From assembly GCF_900302485.1 (NCBI RefSeq), contig NZ_OMOI01000001.1, positions 1,488,001 through 1,552,000 on the forward strand: a DNA stretch of 64,000 nt, read 5' to 3'. The position numbers were made by a program, and so were the translations under genes. Positions 8,173 to 16,749 of this stretch are shown here, in pieces. The DNA is from Aliiroseovarius pelagivivens. GTDB lineage: Bacteria > Pseudomonadota > Alphaproteobacteria > Rhodobacterales > Rhodobacteraceae. Numbering within the stretch: position 1 is the first letter of the stretch; the number at the start of each line of letters is the position of its first letter. A model generated the notes under the pieces. The model saw only the letters and a program-made list of their open reading frames with translations, searched no databases and was not told the origin of the DNA.

Positions 8173-9207
8173 ATGCCTCAATCCGGATCAATCAACCGTC
8201 GCGTCGTTCTTGCCGAGCGCCCCGTTGGGCTTCCCGATGAAAATACCCTGCGCCTTGAAGAGGCCGACCTGCCGACTCCCAAAGATGGCGAAATGCTGCT
8301 GCGCACAGAGTTTCTGTCCATTGATCCCTACATGCGTGGTCGCATGAACGACGCCAAATCCTATGCTGAGCCGGTGAAAATTGGCGAAGTGATGACCGGA
8401 CAGGTTGTGGCCGAGGTCGTATCTTCAAATCTTGACGGGTTTGCGGTGGGGGACCGCGTGCTCGCGGGCAGCGGGTGGCAGGACTATGCAATTTCTGACG
8501 GAACTGAGGTCGTCAATCTGGGTGCTTCGCCCAGCAACCCCTCTTGGGCGTTGGGCATCCTCGGCATGCCGGGATACACCGCCTATGCAGGGCTTCTGAA
8601 GATCGGCGAGCCGAAACCCGGTGAAACCGTCGTGGTCGCTGCAGCATCGGGCCCGGTTGGGGCCACTGTAGGTCAGATCGCCAAGATCAAAGGCTGCCGC
8701 GCTGTTGGAATCGCCGGTGGTGCCGATAAATGCGCGCATGTCGTGAACAACTTGGGCTTTGACGTTTGCATCGACCATAACGCCGATGATTTTGCAGAAC
8801 AGCTCAAGGCCGCCTGCCCTGACGGTATCGACGTGTATTTCGATAATGTGGGCGGCAAAGTTCTTTACGGCGTCCTGCCCTTGCTGAACCCGTTCGCACG
8901 GATGCCGATTTGCGGCGTTGTGGCGTGGTACAATTTGACCGGATTGCCTGAAGGGCCCGATTTTGGTCCCCTGATCATGAGCACAATCTTGCGGATGAAA
9001 GTAAAGGTGCAGGGGTTCATCATTTTCGACAACTTCCCGATCAGCACTTACAAGGAGTTTGTGCAGGATATGACTGGCTGGCTGTCCGAGGGGAAAGTTC
9101 AGTACAAAGAACAGGTTGTCGATGGTATCGAGAACGCGCCCCAGGCCCTGAATGACGTATTGCTTGGCAATAGTTTCGGGAAAGTAGTTGTGAAAGTCGC
9201 ACAATAA
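8173..9207 (+). CDS. NADP-dependent medium-chain oxidoreductase (CurA/LTB4DH-like)
   Basis: A 344-residue zinc-free member of the medium-chain dehydrogenase/reductase group. It has the SIDPYMRGRM motif near residue 55 and the nucleotide-binding AASGPVGATVGQIAK near residue 160, both typical of prostaglandin-reductase or curcumin-reductase-type enzymes that reduce C=C bonds of enones with NADPH. The ATG at 8173 has an AGGAG ribosome-binding site. It stands alone after the tRNA gene. The family is firm; the substrate is unknown. Confidence 0.92.
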   Translation: MPQSGSINRRVVLAERPVGLPDENTLRLEEADLPTPKDGEMLLRTEFLSIDPYMRGRMNDAKSYAEPVKIGEVMTGQVVAEVVSSNLDGFAVGDRVLAGSGWQDYAISDGTEVVNLGASPSNPSWALGILGMPGYTAYAGLLKIGEPKPGETVVVAAASGPVGATVGQIAKIKGCRAVGIAGGADKCAHVVNNLGFDVCIDHNADDFAEQLKAACPDGIDVYFDNVGGKVLYGVLPLLNPFARMPICGVVAWYNLTGLPEGPDFGPLIMSTILRMKVKVQGFIIFDNFPISTYKEFVQDMTGWLSEGKVQYKEQVVDGIENAPQALNDVLLGNSFGKVVVKVAQ

Positions 9208-9273
9208 TCCGCAAGAAAATCCCCTTCGTGAAGCGCATCCAGCGCCGCACGAAGGCCACGTGTTCAGCGGTGC

Positions 9274-10029
9274 TTACGTCGCATAGTTGCAGCCGTCTTC
9301 ATCCAAGATCGCTTTCAACTCAGCCATGTGTCGGTCCCCCTGCTCGGGGTACTCTTCCAGTTCCTGCGCGGTTTTCTCGGCGATCTCATCCGATAAAACG
9401 CGCAAGGGCTGGCCCGTTTGAAGGGCACGGATATAGGTCTCGGCTGCGCGTTCGAAGTAGTAGAGCCGGTTGAACGTGTCCGCGACGCTGTCTCCGATCA
9501 CCAGAACGCCGTGATTGCCCATAATCATGACCTTCACCTTTGGATCGGTCAGAAGCGCCGCACAACGTTCGCCTTCATCCTCGAACGCCAACCCGCCATA
9601 GCCGTCATCAATCACATAGCGATTGTAGAAGGTGGCACAGTTCTGATCGATGGGTGGCAGGTTGCTGTCCGCCAAGGACGCCAGAACCGTCGCGTGGATC
9701 GAGTGCACATGCATCACACAGCGCGCATGCGGACAATGGCGGTGCACACCCCCATGCAGGCCCCATGCGGTGGGATCGGGCGCGTCAGGGCGGTCCATGG
9801 TGCTGGGGTCGTCCGCGTCGATCTCTAACAGGTCCGAGGCCCGTATCCGCGCGAAATGCATTTGATTGGGGTTCATCAGGAACTTGGTGCCGCTGTCATT
9901 CAGCGCAAGACTGAAATGGTTTGCCACGCCTTCGTGCATATTCAGCCGCGCGGTCCAGCGAAAGGCGGCCGCCATATCGACACGTTCATTCCAATGGGCG
10001 ATATTGGGCATGGAGGCAGTTACGGTCAT
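9274..10029 (-). CDS. class II aldolase/adducin-family protein
   Basis: A 251-residue protein with the fold of fuculose-phosphate aldolase and adducin heads. Metal ligands are visible as HVH (residues 107-109) and the histidine of GNHGVLV (about 173), together with an N-terminal ANHFSLAL active-site loop. Members of this exact type lack a proven substrate in most bacteria. It has no co-oriented close neighbour except the sensor kinase gene 70 bases upstream, so a loose two-gene unit is possible. Confidence 0.9.
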   Translation of the reverse strand: MTVTASMPNIAHWNERVDMAAAFRWTARLNMHEGVANHFSLALNDSGTKFLMNPNQMHFARIRASDLLEIDADDPSTMDRPDAPDPTAWGLHGGVHRHCPHARCVMHVHSIHATVLASLADSNLPPIDQNCATFYNRYVIDDGYGGLAFEDEGERCAALLTDPKVKVMIMGNHGVLVIGDSVADTFNRLYYFERAAETYIRALQTGQPLRVLSDEIAEKTAQELEEYPEQGDRHMAELKAILDEDGCNYAT

Positions 10030-10098
10030 CTGAAATCCTTTCGATTGGATCCAGAAGACAGATCAAATCGCGACCTGTCGAGCCTGTTTGCGACCAAC

Positions 10099-11451
10099 CT
10101 AAAGCGGCAGAACCAGTTCGACCTTAAGCCCGCCCAAATCGGTGCTCTCCCCCAACCTGAGATGCCCGCCCTGACCGCGCGCGATATCACTGGCGATCGC
10201 AAGCCCAAGACCAACGCCCGAGCCCTTGTTCTGATTGCGGGATTTGTCCAAGCGGGTGAAAGGTTTCAGCGCTTCTTCTCGGTCTTTAACGGCAATTCCC
10301 GGACCATCATCTTCAACAACAAACCGCAGATCCCCCCGGCCTTGCAACAATGACAGACGCGCACGCGAACCATAGCGCGTTGCGTTGCCCAACAAGTTGT
10401 CCAAAGCGCGCTCCAGAGACGCGCGTCTCAGCGGGCGCTCTCCGGGGTTGGCAACATCACCAAGCGAGACCGCCATCCCAGCCCGCTGTGCATTCTCGGC
10501 AAGATGATGAATCATTTCGACAGGATCCACCTGTTCGGGCGCGTCTTCCAAAGCATCCGCCTGCGCGAATCCCAAAAAGCCGTCGACCAGACGCTCCATG
10601 TCGTCCACATCCCGCTGAAGTTCGTCACGCGCATCATCCTCGAGCATCGAGAGCCCAAGGCGCAACCGGGTCAATGGAGTGCGCAGGTCATGGCTGACGC
10701 CAGACAACATCAAGGTGCGCTGCTCGATCTGGCGATCAATACGCGAGCGCATGTCCAAAAACGCCTTACCTGCCGCCCGCACCTCGGTCGCGCCCGCCAA
10801 ACGGTACGGCAGCACCTGCCCTTTCCCGAACGCTTCGGCCGCTCTCGCCAGACGTCGAATCGGTCGCAATTGATTACGCAGAAACAGATAGGCGATCAGG
10901 GTCATCAAAAATCCGGTGACGACCATCAGAACCAACAATTGATGCGGGTTGGTCGCCGAGACGCGGTCGCGATCCAGCACAACGCGTAGAATGCCAAAGT
11001 TCGTGTCTACGGCCAGAGTTACCAAAGATCGGTCGCCGACCAAATCCACTCCGATCAGTCCCGGCAGCCCCTGCTCTAACGTGCGCTCGACCCGCAAACC
11101 GGTGAAATCAGCGAACTGGCGTTGCGTGGCCACGGTATCGGCAGGCAACGCCACACGAATATTCAGCGGGCCGGCTATCCCTTTGGAGGCCGCAAGCGCC
11201 TCGTCCACGGAAGCGGAGGCATTGATCTGACTGACAATCAACGAGACTTCAGCAACCACTGCTTCGGTCATCTGGACAGTAATGCGGTTGAAGTGCCGCT
11301 GAATGAACACAACCGACACCACCAGTTGCAGCGTTACGATCGGCACAATCAGAATCAAAGCCGCTCGCCCGTAAAGCCCACGCGGCATGAACTGTTTCAG
11401 CCATGCAAAATCACGCCAGTTGGCGCCTTGGGGGCGGTTCGTCTGCGACAT
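10099..11451 (-). CDS. EnvZ-like sensor histidine kinase without adjacent regulator
   Basis: A 450-residue membrane kinase: TM1 at about 29-51, a periplasmic sensor of about 120 residues, TM2 at about 171-191, HAMP, then a HisKA domain with the phospho-accepting His254 in SGVSHDLRTPL, and an HATPase domain with an N-box (DNLLGNATRY, 351-360), DDGPGI and GSGVGLGLAI. All catalytic motifs are intact. EnvZ-type kinases usually sit beside an OmpR-type regulator; none is present within 9 kb here, so its partner is elsewhere. It is divergent from the MBL hydrolase gene. Confidence 0.93.
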   Translation of the reverse strand: MSQTNRPQGANWRDFAWLKQFMPRGLYGRAALILIVPIVTLQLVVSVVFIQRHFNRITVQMTEAVVAEVSLIVSQINASASVDEALAASKGIAGPLNIRVALPADTVATQRQFADFTGLRVERTLEQGLPGLIGVDLVGDRSLVTLAVDTNFGILRVVLDRDRVSATNPHQLLVLMVVTGFLMTLIAYLFLRNQLRPIRRLARAAEAFGKGQVLPYRLAGATEVRAAGKAFLDMRSRIDRQIEQRTLMLSGVSHDLRTPLTRLRLGLSMLEDDARDELQRDVDDMERLVDGFLGFAQADALEDAPEQVDPVEMIHHLAENAQRAGMAVSLGDVANPGERPLRRASLERALDNLLGNATRYGSRARLSLLQGRGDLRFVVEDDGPGIAVKDREEALKPFTRLDKSRNQNKGSGVGLGLAIASDIARGQGGHLRLGESTDLGGLKVELVLPL

Positions 11452-11535
11452 GGCCCGACCCTATGACGCGGCGACGCGCTTGCCAAGCGCAGGGTGCAGC
11501 GTCAGGAAGGTGGAAACACAGTGAAAGGAAAGCTG

Positions 11536-12462
11536 ATGACATCTGATCGCGAAGCGCGCCCCGCCGCAGGTATCATGCAGCAGATGGAACCCGGCATCCG
11601 CCGGATCATCGCACCCAACCCCTCGCCCATGACATACTGGGGCACAAACACATTTGTGCTGGGAGAAGGTGATGTGGCCGTGATTGACCCCGGCCCTGCT
11701 GATCCCGGCCATATGCAAGCCATCCTAGATGGGTTGAAGCCCGGTGAACGGATCACCCAGATCCTTGTGACCCACTCGCATCTGGACCACTCGCCGCTGG
11801 CACGCCCGCTGTCCAAGACCACGGGTGCCCCCGTTCTGGCTTATGGCGATGCGTTGGCTGGCCGTAGCTCGGTGATGTCTGATCTGGTTGCACGCGGATT
11901 GTCGTCTGGTGGCGAAGGCGTTGACGCTGGCTTTACGTGCGACATTTCCCTTGCAGATGGCGAAACATTCACCGCTGGCGGACTGCAGGTCGAGACCATC
12001 TGGACCCCTGGACACTTTGCCAACCACGTAAGCTTTGCCGCCCAAGATGCTGTTTTTACAGGGGATCACATCATGGCATGGGCCAGTTCATTGGTGTCAC
12101 CGCCTGACGGTGATCTGACGGCCTTCATGGCGTCCTGCCACAAACTGGCCGCACGCGGGGACCGCGTATACTACCCTGCCCATGGTGATCGGATCGACGC
12201 TCCCGCCACCCGTCTGGATTGGCTGATCAACCATCGCTTGACCCGCGAGGCCGAGATTTTGGCCGCCCTATCTGACCTACAAAACGCAACCGTCCCTGCC
12301 CTGACCAGCGAAATCTACACCGAAACGCCTGATGCCCTAATCCCCGCAGCCGAACGAAATGTCTTTGCACACCTCATCGATCTTGCAACTCGCGAAATCG
12401 TGGCCGCCAGCCCCAGATTGGAGGCGAACGCAGTTTTTCGAATGAAGGACGAAAAAAAGTAA
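11536..12462 (+). CDS. MBL-fold metal hydrolase (LACTB2-like)
   Basis: A 308-residue metallo-beta-lactamase-fold protein. The metal-binding HSHLDH motif lies near residue 75, followed by the TPGHFANH and FTGDHIM ligand regions and a PAHG near the end of the domain; a C-terminal winged-helix-like part follows, as in LACTB2/RNase-Z-like hydrolases. The ATG at 11536 has an AAAGGAAAG ribosome-binding site and was preferred to an upstream ATG at 11494. The hydrolysed substrate, thioester or nucleic acid, cannot be told from sequence. Confidence 0.92.
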   Translation: MTSDREARPAAGIMQQMEPGIRRIIAPNPSPMTYWGTNTFVLGEGDVAVIDPGPADPGHMQAILDGLKPGERITQILVTHSHLDHSPLARPLSKTTGAPVLAYGDALAGRSSVMSDLVARGLSSGGEGVDAGFTCDISLADGETFTAGGLQVETIWTPGHFANHVSFAAQDAVFTGDHIMAWASSLVSPPDGDLTAFMASCHKLAARGDRVYYPAHGDRIDAPATRLDWLINHRLTREAEILAALSDLQNATVPALTSEIYTETPDALIPAAERNVFAHLIDLATREIVAASPRLEANAVFRMKDEKK

Positions 12463-12471
12463 ATTCGCCTC

Positions 12472-12500
12472 TTGCGGCCCTGAATCGCCCTTGCTATATC
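12472..12500 (+). promoter_or_regulatory. likely sigma-70 promoter of tRNA-Asn
   Basis: TTGCGG (12472-12477) and TATATC (12495-12500) are 17 bases apart, and the -10 ends ten bases before the mature tRNA. Spacing and position fit a housekeeping promoter. Confidence 0.55.
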
Positions 12501-12510
12501 GCCCACATGT

Positions 12511-12585
12511 TCCGGCGTAGCTCAGCGGTAGAGCAGTTGACTGTTAATCAATTGGTCGTAGGTTCGATCCCTACCGCCGGAGCCA
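12511..12585 (+). tRNA. tRNA-Asn (GTT anticodon)
   Basis: A 75-base cloverleaf: acceptor TCCGGCG pairs perfectly with CGCCGGA, the D-arm is AGCTCAGCGGTAGAGC, the anticodon loop has GTT (ACTGTTAAT), the T-arm is GTAGGTTCGATCCCTAC, and CCA is encoded. An intrinsic terminator follows immediately. The DNA to the right is an accessory block, so this gene may mark an integration edge. Confidence 0.98.
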
Positions 12586-12622
12586 TAAAAAACCTTCAAG
12601 CTCAATAGCTTGGAGGTTTTTT
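12586..12622 (+). terminator. terminator after tRNA-Asn
   Basis: AAAACCTTCAAGCT and AGCTTGGAGGTTTT form a 14-bp stem with one G-T pair and a CAAT loop, ending in TTTTTT. It starts directly behind the tRNA and, with A- and T-runs on both sides, could work in both directions. Confidence 0.88.
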
Positions 12623-12946
12623 GGCATTTAGGCCAATTGGTCTAATTTGCGCGGGGGAAGCACTACTGAAGCATCGCGCCCCTTAAAGCGACGTTGTAGA
12701 TTTGTCGCAACGCTTCCTACAAACGAAACCCTTCTGCATACATTGTTCATGGTTCCTTTCGTTAAGCCAGCCTTACGACCGTCACAACGTAGGGCTGATC
12801 TGAGCCCCATGTTCCAAATGCTGCTAAAAGCGCGAATACCTGCCTTCTAAGGAACGAGACCAACAACAACCAATTATCAAACTCGGCGTTTGGGTTGAGT
12901 TCGTAATCTAGGCCCGCATCTTCTTAGAACCTTTGGAAAGTTTGAT
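12623..12946. other. gap next to tRNA-Asn with a possible gene remnant
   Basis: No convincing gene lies here. On the minus strand a frame runs from about 12858 down to 12628 and reads plausibly like protein near its end (FVGSVATNLQRRFKG, then PPRKLDQLA), but no ribosome-binding site precedes its ATG at 12810. It may be the tail of a broken gene. No copy of the tRNA 3' end was found in the gap or further right, so no attachment site can be named. Confidence 0.3.
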
Positions 12947-13141
12947 TTATCGCCGACTAGACGTTCCTGGGGCAAATGCAACGCCGTTGCGCCAAGCTGT
13001 CGTCGACTTGCACTGGCCACAAATGCGGTTACCAAAGCTTTCGCTTTCAAAATATGCGTTACAGCGTAAACAATTGCGTTTCTTGGGCACGTCGTTGGCA
13101 GCTTGAATGGTCGGATCTTTGATCAGGTGTATTTTAGTCAT
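12947..13141 (-). CDS. small zinc-ribbon protein
   Basis: A 64-residue protein with two C-x2-C pairs (Cys24/27 and Cys41/44), the classic zinc-ribbon pattern, followed by a TAWRNG segment and a basic end. Similar small proteins occur in Rhodobacterales and rhizobia, often on mobile DNA, without a known function. Its ATG overlaps the stop of the racemase gene (ATGA), and a GGAGG sequence inside that gene sits nine bases upstream, so it is translationally coupled and very likely real. It is the last gene of the six-gene unit. Confidence 0.8.
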   Translation of the reverse strand: MTKIHLIKDPTIQAANDVPKKRNCLRCNAYFESESFGNRICGQCKSTTAWRNGVAFAPGTSSRR

Positions 13142-14283
13142 TCATAACCTCCATCAATTGCGACCAGAGAAGGTGTTGGTCGGATGGGCCCCTTAGGCCC
13201 GCGTGACGATGCATTGCATGCACTATGTATGACTTCTGAAACGTCAGGCGCGGCCATAGCGCGCATCAATGCACTGTAGTTTGGCTGGGTGTTCACTTCA
13301 TTGCCGGGTCGTATGCCGCGATCATTGGTTTCGACGACGGTGTGGTCGCTCGTCGCCCCTGCCAGCACGATCCCTTCCGGGAATGTTAATCCAGCAATAT
13401 CGGTGTCCTGATATCCGACGGCGAGGTTTACCCGGATGCTTTCAGCGTGGTCGGGGACCAATCGCAGCGACGGAGTTTCCCGAGAAAAACGAGAGTTGCT
13501 GCAAGATAGAGTTTTGACCTTTGCCTCAATCACTTCAGCTTTGAGCGAAAATGCATCCGTGTGCAGTCCGGGGATTGGGTTTCCCGTTAATGGATGAATC
13601 CCCAAAAGGATCGCCTCACCCAGTCTGAGTTCATTGATGCGCCCTTTTTTAAATGGCCCCAGAGCCCATGGTAAGCTCACTGAGCTTCCGCCGGAAACAG
13701 TTTCCATATAAGGCCCGTGCGCGCTTTCGACGTCATCAGCGAGGGCCGAGAAGGCTGCCATCGTGCGATGGTCGGGTTCCTTATGACCAAGGCAGGCAAA
13801 GTTGGTTGCAATTCCTTTCAAGGAAATACCCGGCAGATCGACAATCCGAGCCACGAGTGCGTCCAGATCATCGGGCAGAATTCCATCCCTCAGATCACCC
13901 ATCTCGATCAACAGAATGACGCGGTGCGTTTTTCTTTTCCGGTGCGCGGCCGCGCTCAATGCCGCGATCGTTTCAAATTCGGAGTTGTAGCTTGAACTGC
14001 AGGCGTCTGTTACCTCGCAAATCTGGCTGAGCATCGGAGGCCGTATCATCACTATGGGCGCCGTTATGCCCGCCTGACGCATTCTTTCGACATTGCCGAT
14101 CCGTGCGTCGGCCAGGCCGCGCGCACCTCCATCAAGCATGGCCTTGGCAATCTCTGGGTGCCCGCACACCGCCTTGGTTACGCCAATCACGTTGATCCCA
14201 AGCGGGTGTAGCCGCTGGACCAGTATGCGCGTGTTGTGGCGAATTTTGTCGAGCTCAACGTCGATGCGGGGCGTGGCGGTCAT
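13138..14283 (-). CDS. PLP-dependent alanine/ornithine racemase-family enzyme
   Basis: A 381-residue protein with the alanine racemase N-terminal TIM barrel. The PLP lysine is Lys37 in VIGVTKAVCG, followed by the GGARGLADARIGNVERM stretch typical of the alanine/ornithine racemase group. The SGGSSVSLP and RLGEAILLG segments match the phosphate-binding and late-barrel regions. Homologues racemise ornithine or related amino acids. It overlaps the DUF1611 gene upstream and the zinc-ribbon gene downstream by four bases each, so the three are co-translated. That pairing suggests handling of a D-amino acid; the substrate is not known. Confidence 0.88.
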   Translation of the reverse strand: MTATPRIDVELDKIRHNTRILVQRLHPLGINVIGVTKAVCGHPEIAKAMLDGGARGLADARIGNVERMRQAGITAPIVMIRPPMLSQICEVTDACSSSYNSEFETIAALSAAAHRKRKTHRVILLIEMGDLRDGILPDDLDALVARIVDLPGISLKGIATNFACLGHKEPDHRTMAAFSALADDVESAHGPYMETVSGGSSVSLPWALGPFKKGRINELRLGEAILLGIHPLTGNPIPGLHTDAFSLKAEVIEAKVKTLSCSNSRFSRETPSLRLVPDHAESIRVNLAVGYQDTDIAGLTFPEGIVLAGATSDHTVVETNDRGIRPGNEVNTQPNYSALMRAMAAPDVSEVIHSACNASSRGPKGPIRPTPSLVAIDGGYE

Positions 14284-15479
14284 AACCGTTCCGAACTACG
14301 GCTGGGCTGCAACACTGGGAAAGCATCACGAACCATCGAAACCAGATCATAAACGGGGCGAGCAAGCGCATCGGTGACGGGTAGATCCAGCTCGTCTGAA
14401 TACCTTGATATCGCGGCATCAATCTCTTCGTCGGCCATGCCTTCGTGGTTCAGCGTCACCCCGATCACCGTAGTGTCCGAGAAGGCTTCTATCAGGGCAA
14501 TTTCCGACGAAGGGCTCGGCATTGCCATATCGGGAAAATCGCAGCGATGCGCACGCTTCGGTGCATGTTGAAGAATGACAGCATCAGGTTGGCTTCCCCG
14601 CAGGATGAAGGCGGACGTGCAAAATGCTGGGTGACTAAGTGCGCCCTGACCCTCGATCAGGATGACATCTGGGGTTTCGGTGTCAGCGGCTTCGACGATT
14701 GCACGTTCCAGCTCACCGCAGCAGAATTGTGGTGGGATTGCATCCATTGCGATCCCATGGCGGGCGCCCTGCATCAACCCTGTCTGGCCTGTTCCAACCA
14801 ACACAGTTTTGACGCCTTTCGCGTTCAAAGCTCCTGCCAGAACGGTTGCCGTCGTGCGCTTGCCGATTGCACAATCAGTCCCCATGACGGCGATGCAGAT
14901 GGCGTTGACACGCGACACCGAACCATCAAACAGGCGCATATCCTTGGCGGGGCGCGGCTTGCGGATGTCGCGGATCGAAACGTCGCCTATTTTGGCAGCC
15001 TCTTTGATTTCCGGATCGTCGCTCAGGAATTCGTGCAGACCACTGACAATATTCATGCCGTAGGCGATGGCATCCAAGATGACTTCACGATCCTTGGCAG
15101 ACAGTTTGCCCGTCGACGGCGCCATGCCGTATATCAGCGTGTCCGGAACTTCTATTCCGCTACAAACTGCCGTTTCCAGATCGCAAAAAAGCGGGATGTG
15201 ATTGGCGGTTCCATCCAGAACAACACCGCAGTCCTGCCCGGCCTTGTCACTGTCGATGACTGAATGAATACGATAGGCCTCAGAATGCCGGACGAGTCCA
15301 TTTGCAGTCTTTCCGTCGATTTTTGCGAAGTTTCCTTCACAATACACGATTGCCGAGGGTGCGCGCACGACAGGTGTGTCGATTACGTTGGTTGAGTGAA
15401 CTGACCCATCTTCTGGTGGGCCTTGGGCAACGCGGATGTTCTTGAGAGGTGTTCTCGTATTAAGAATTGTAGAATCCAT
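14280..15479 (-). CDS. DUF1611 P-loop protein
   Basis: A 399-residue protein with an N-terminal Rossmann-like half and a C-terminal P-loop NTPase-like half; GTDCAIGKRT at 200-209 is the family's Walker A. GQTGLMQGARHG and LIEGQGALSHPAF are further DUF1611 hallmarks. The best-studied relative, DgcN of marine bacteria, is described as a D-glutamate N-acetyltransferase, so acyl transfer to a D-amino acid is a reasonable guess here. The ATG at 15479 has an AAGGAAAT ribosome-binding site and beats the ATG ten codons earlier. It is coupled to the racemase gene by a four-base overlap. Confidence 0.88.
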   Translation of the reverse strand: MDSTILNTRTPLKNIRVAQGPPEDGSVHSTNVIDTPVVRAPSAIVYCEGNFAKIDGKTANGLVRHSEAYRIHSVIDSDKAGQDCGVVLDGTANHIPLFCDLETAVCSGIEVPDTLIYGMAPSTGKLSAKDREVILDAIAYGMNIVSGLHEFLSDDPEIKEAAKIGDVSIRDIRKPRPAKDMRLFDGSVSRVNAICIAVMGTDCAIGKRTTATVLAGALNAKGVKTVLVGTGQTGLMQGARHGIAMDAIPPQFCCGELERAIVEAADTETPDVILIEGQGALSHPAFCTSAFILRGSQPDAVILQHAPKRAHRCDFPDMAMPSPSSEIALIEAFSDTTVIGVTLNHEGMADEEIDAAISRYSDELDLPVTDALARPVYDLVSMVRDAFPVLQPSRSSERL

Positions 15480-15515
15480 GATTATTTCCTTTTGAGTGGC
15501 TTGCAGCACCCGAGA

Positions 15516-16415
15516 CTAGCGCCTCGGTACGCAACGCCGTTCTTTGAGCCGAAAATTTCGATTGCAGGTCCAGCGGTTGCCTGCGTTGTCCAGATGCGCG
15601 TTCTCGGGCAAAATGATCAGTTCGCACCCGTCTCTGACCTTCGAGTACCCGCGCTCACACTCCCATCTAGAGTTTGAAGCTGAGCTATCGAAGTAGGCGT
15701 TCGGAGGGACGATGACCGGGTCACACTTTCCGTCGTTCTCATAGAAGCCGCGCTCGCAAATCCAGGGCTGCCCATAGTTTCGCGGATTCAGATAGCCGTT
15801 CTTGGGGACATCGATGGCAACGCATTTGCCTTCGCTGGCCATGTATCCCCGATCACATCGCCATGCTGTTTCATAGGCCGAGCTGTCAAGAAAAGCGTTT
15901 GGGGGTATGGCGATCTTGCGGCAAGTCTCACCGTTCTTCTCGAACCCGCGCAGACAACGCCAGCGCTCGCCTAAGGAATCGAGGTACGCACCCTCGGGAA
16001 CGACAACTTTTACGCAACTTGTTTCATTGGTTTCTTTGAACCCATGATGGCACTCCCAACCCTTGCCATAGGCGTGATTGATACCATAGGCGTTTTTGGG
16101 AATGACAACGGCGACACATTGATCACCGTCGGGCCTGAAGGCAACATCACATTCCCACCCGTCGCCGTATCTCTTGGCGTGGGCGTTTTCAGGTATGGAT
16201 GTGACCGCGGATTGTGCGGAAACCTGGGTCGCGAAAACCAACAGAGCGAAACCCAGCACAAGTTTCGTAAGTCGCTGGGCGTTTGTTTGACCGGGCTTGC
16301 TGCGACGGTCACGGAGTTCTGCAAAGAAACCGGGCTGCCACGAATGCTTAGCCGGGCAATCACCAGCCAAACCCACACCGGGAAAGGGGGCTGCCTTACG
16401 AGGCATCAAGGTCAA
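15516..16415 (-). CDS. secreted protein of seven Cys/Trp repeats
   Basis: A 299-residue protein with a hydrophobic secretion signal ending in ATQVSAQ near residue 69, followed by seven tandem repeats of 31-34 residues to the end. Each repeat reads like (I/V)P.NA(Y/H)...W.C.RG(F/Y)....C, giving one Trp and two Cys per unit, fourteen Cys in all, which suggests a disulfide in each repeat. I recognise no named domain. The start is uncertain: the ATG at 16415 leaves about 48 residues before the signal and overlaps the upstream gene by 20 bases, and no better in-frame start was seen. It lies 36 bases upstream of the DUF1611 gene. Confidence 0.8.
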   Translation of the reverse strand: MTLMPRKAAPFPGVGLAGDCPAKHSWQPGFFAELRDRRSKPGQTNAQRLTKLVLGFALLVFATQVSAQSAVTSIPENAHAKRYGDGWECDVAFRPDGDQCVAVVIPKNAYGINHAYGKGWECHHGFKETNETSCVKVVVPEGAYLDSLGERWRCLRGFEKNGETCRKIAIPPNAFLDSSAYETAWRCDRGYMASEGKCVAIDVPKNGYLNPRNYGQPWICERGFYENDGKCDPVIVPPNAYFDSSASNSRWECERGYSKVRDGCELIILPENAHLDNAGNRWTCNRNFRLKERRCVPRR

Positions 16416-16749
16416 GCCTTTCGATGCAGGCGTCCGCCAGTTTCCGATCAGGTGTATCGGACCCCGGTATGGTTGCCCAGCCGGTGGCCATCATCGCGTT
16501 GCGACGTGTGAACCCTTCCGCGGCTTGAAGTCCGGTCAGTTTGGCCAGCCGTTGCGGATCAGACGCGGCCATTTCCAGACAGACCGGCACCATCGACCGG
16601 GTGACTTCGCCGTTGGCAAAGGCAATAGCCGCTTTGTCTGCGGTCCCAGTTCTTATCCATCCGCCCCAGCTGAATCCGATGATCGGGACCGTAATTGCGC
16701 CGACCACGAAGCCATAGATTCCTGGTTTAATCCATTTAAAGTTATTCAT
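16396..16749 (-). CDS. small membrane-anchored protein of unknown function
   Basis: A 117-residue protein with one hydrophobic N-terminal helix (about residues 10-30) and a soluble remainder with the segment TRSMVPVCLEMAA and a single cysteine. It looks like a membrane-anchored periplasmic protein seen in other alphaproteobacteria, without a function I know. Its start overlaps the stop of the preceding small gene (ATGA) and its end overlaps the repeat-protein gene. Confidence 0.75.
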   Translation of the reverse strand: MNNFKWIKPGIYGFVVGAITVPIIGFSWGGWIRTGTADKAAIAFANGEVTRSMVPVCLEMAASDPQRLAKLTGLQAAEGFTRRNAMMATGWATIPGSDTPDRKLADACIERLDLDAS

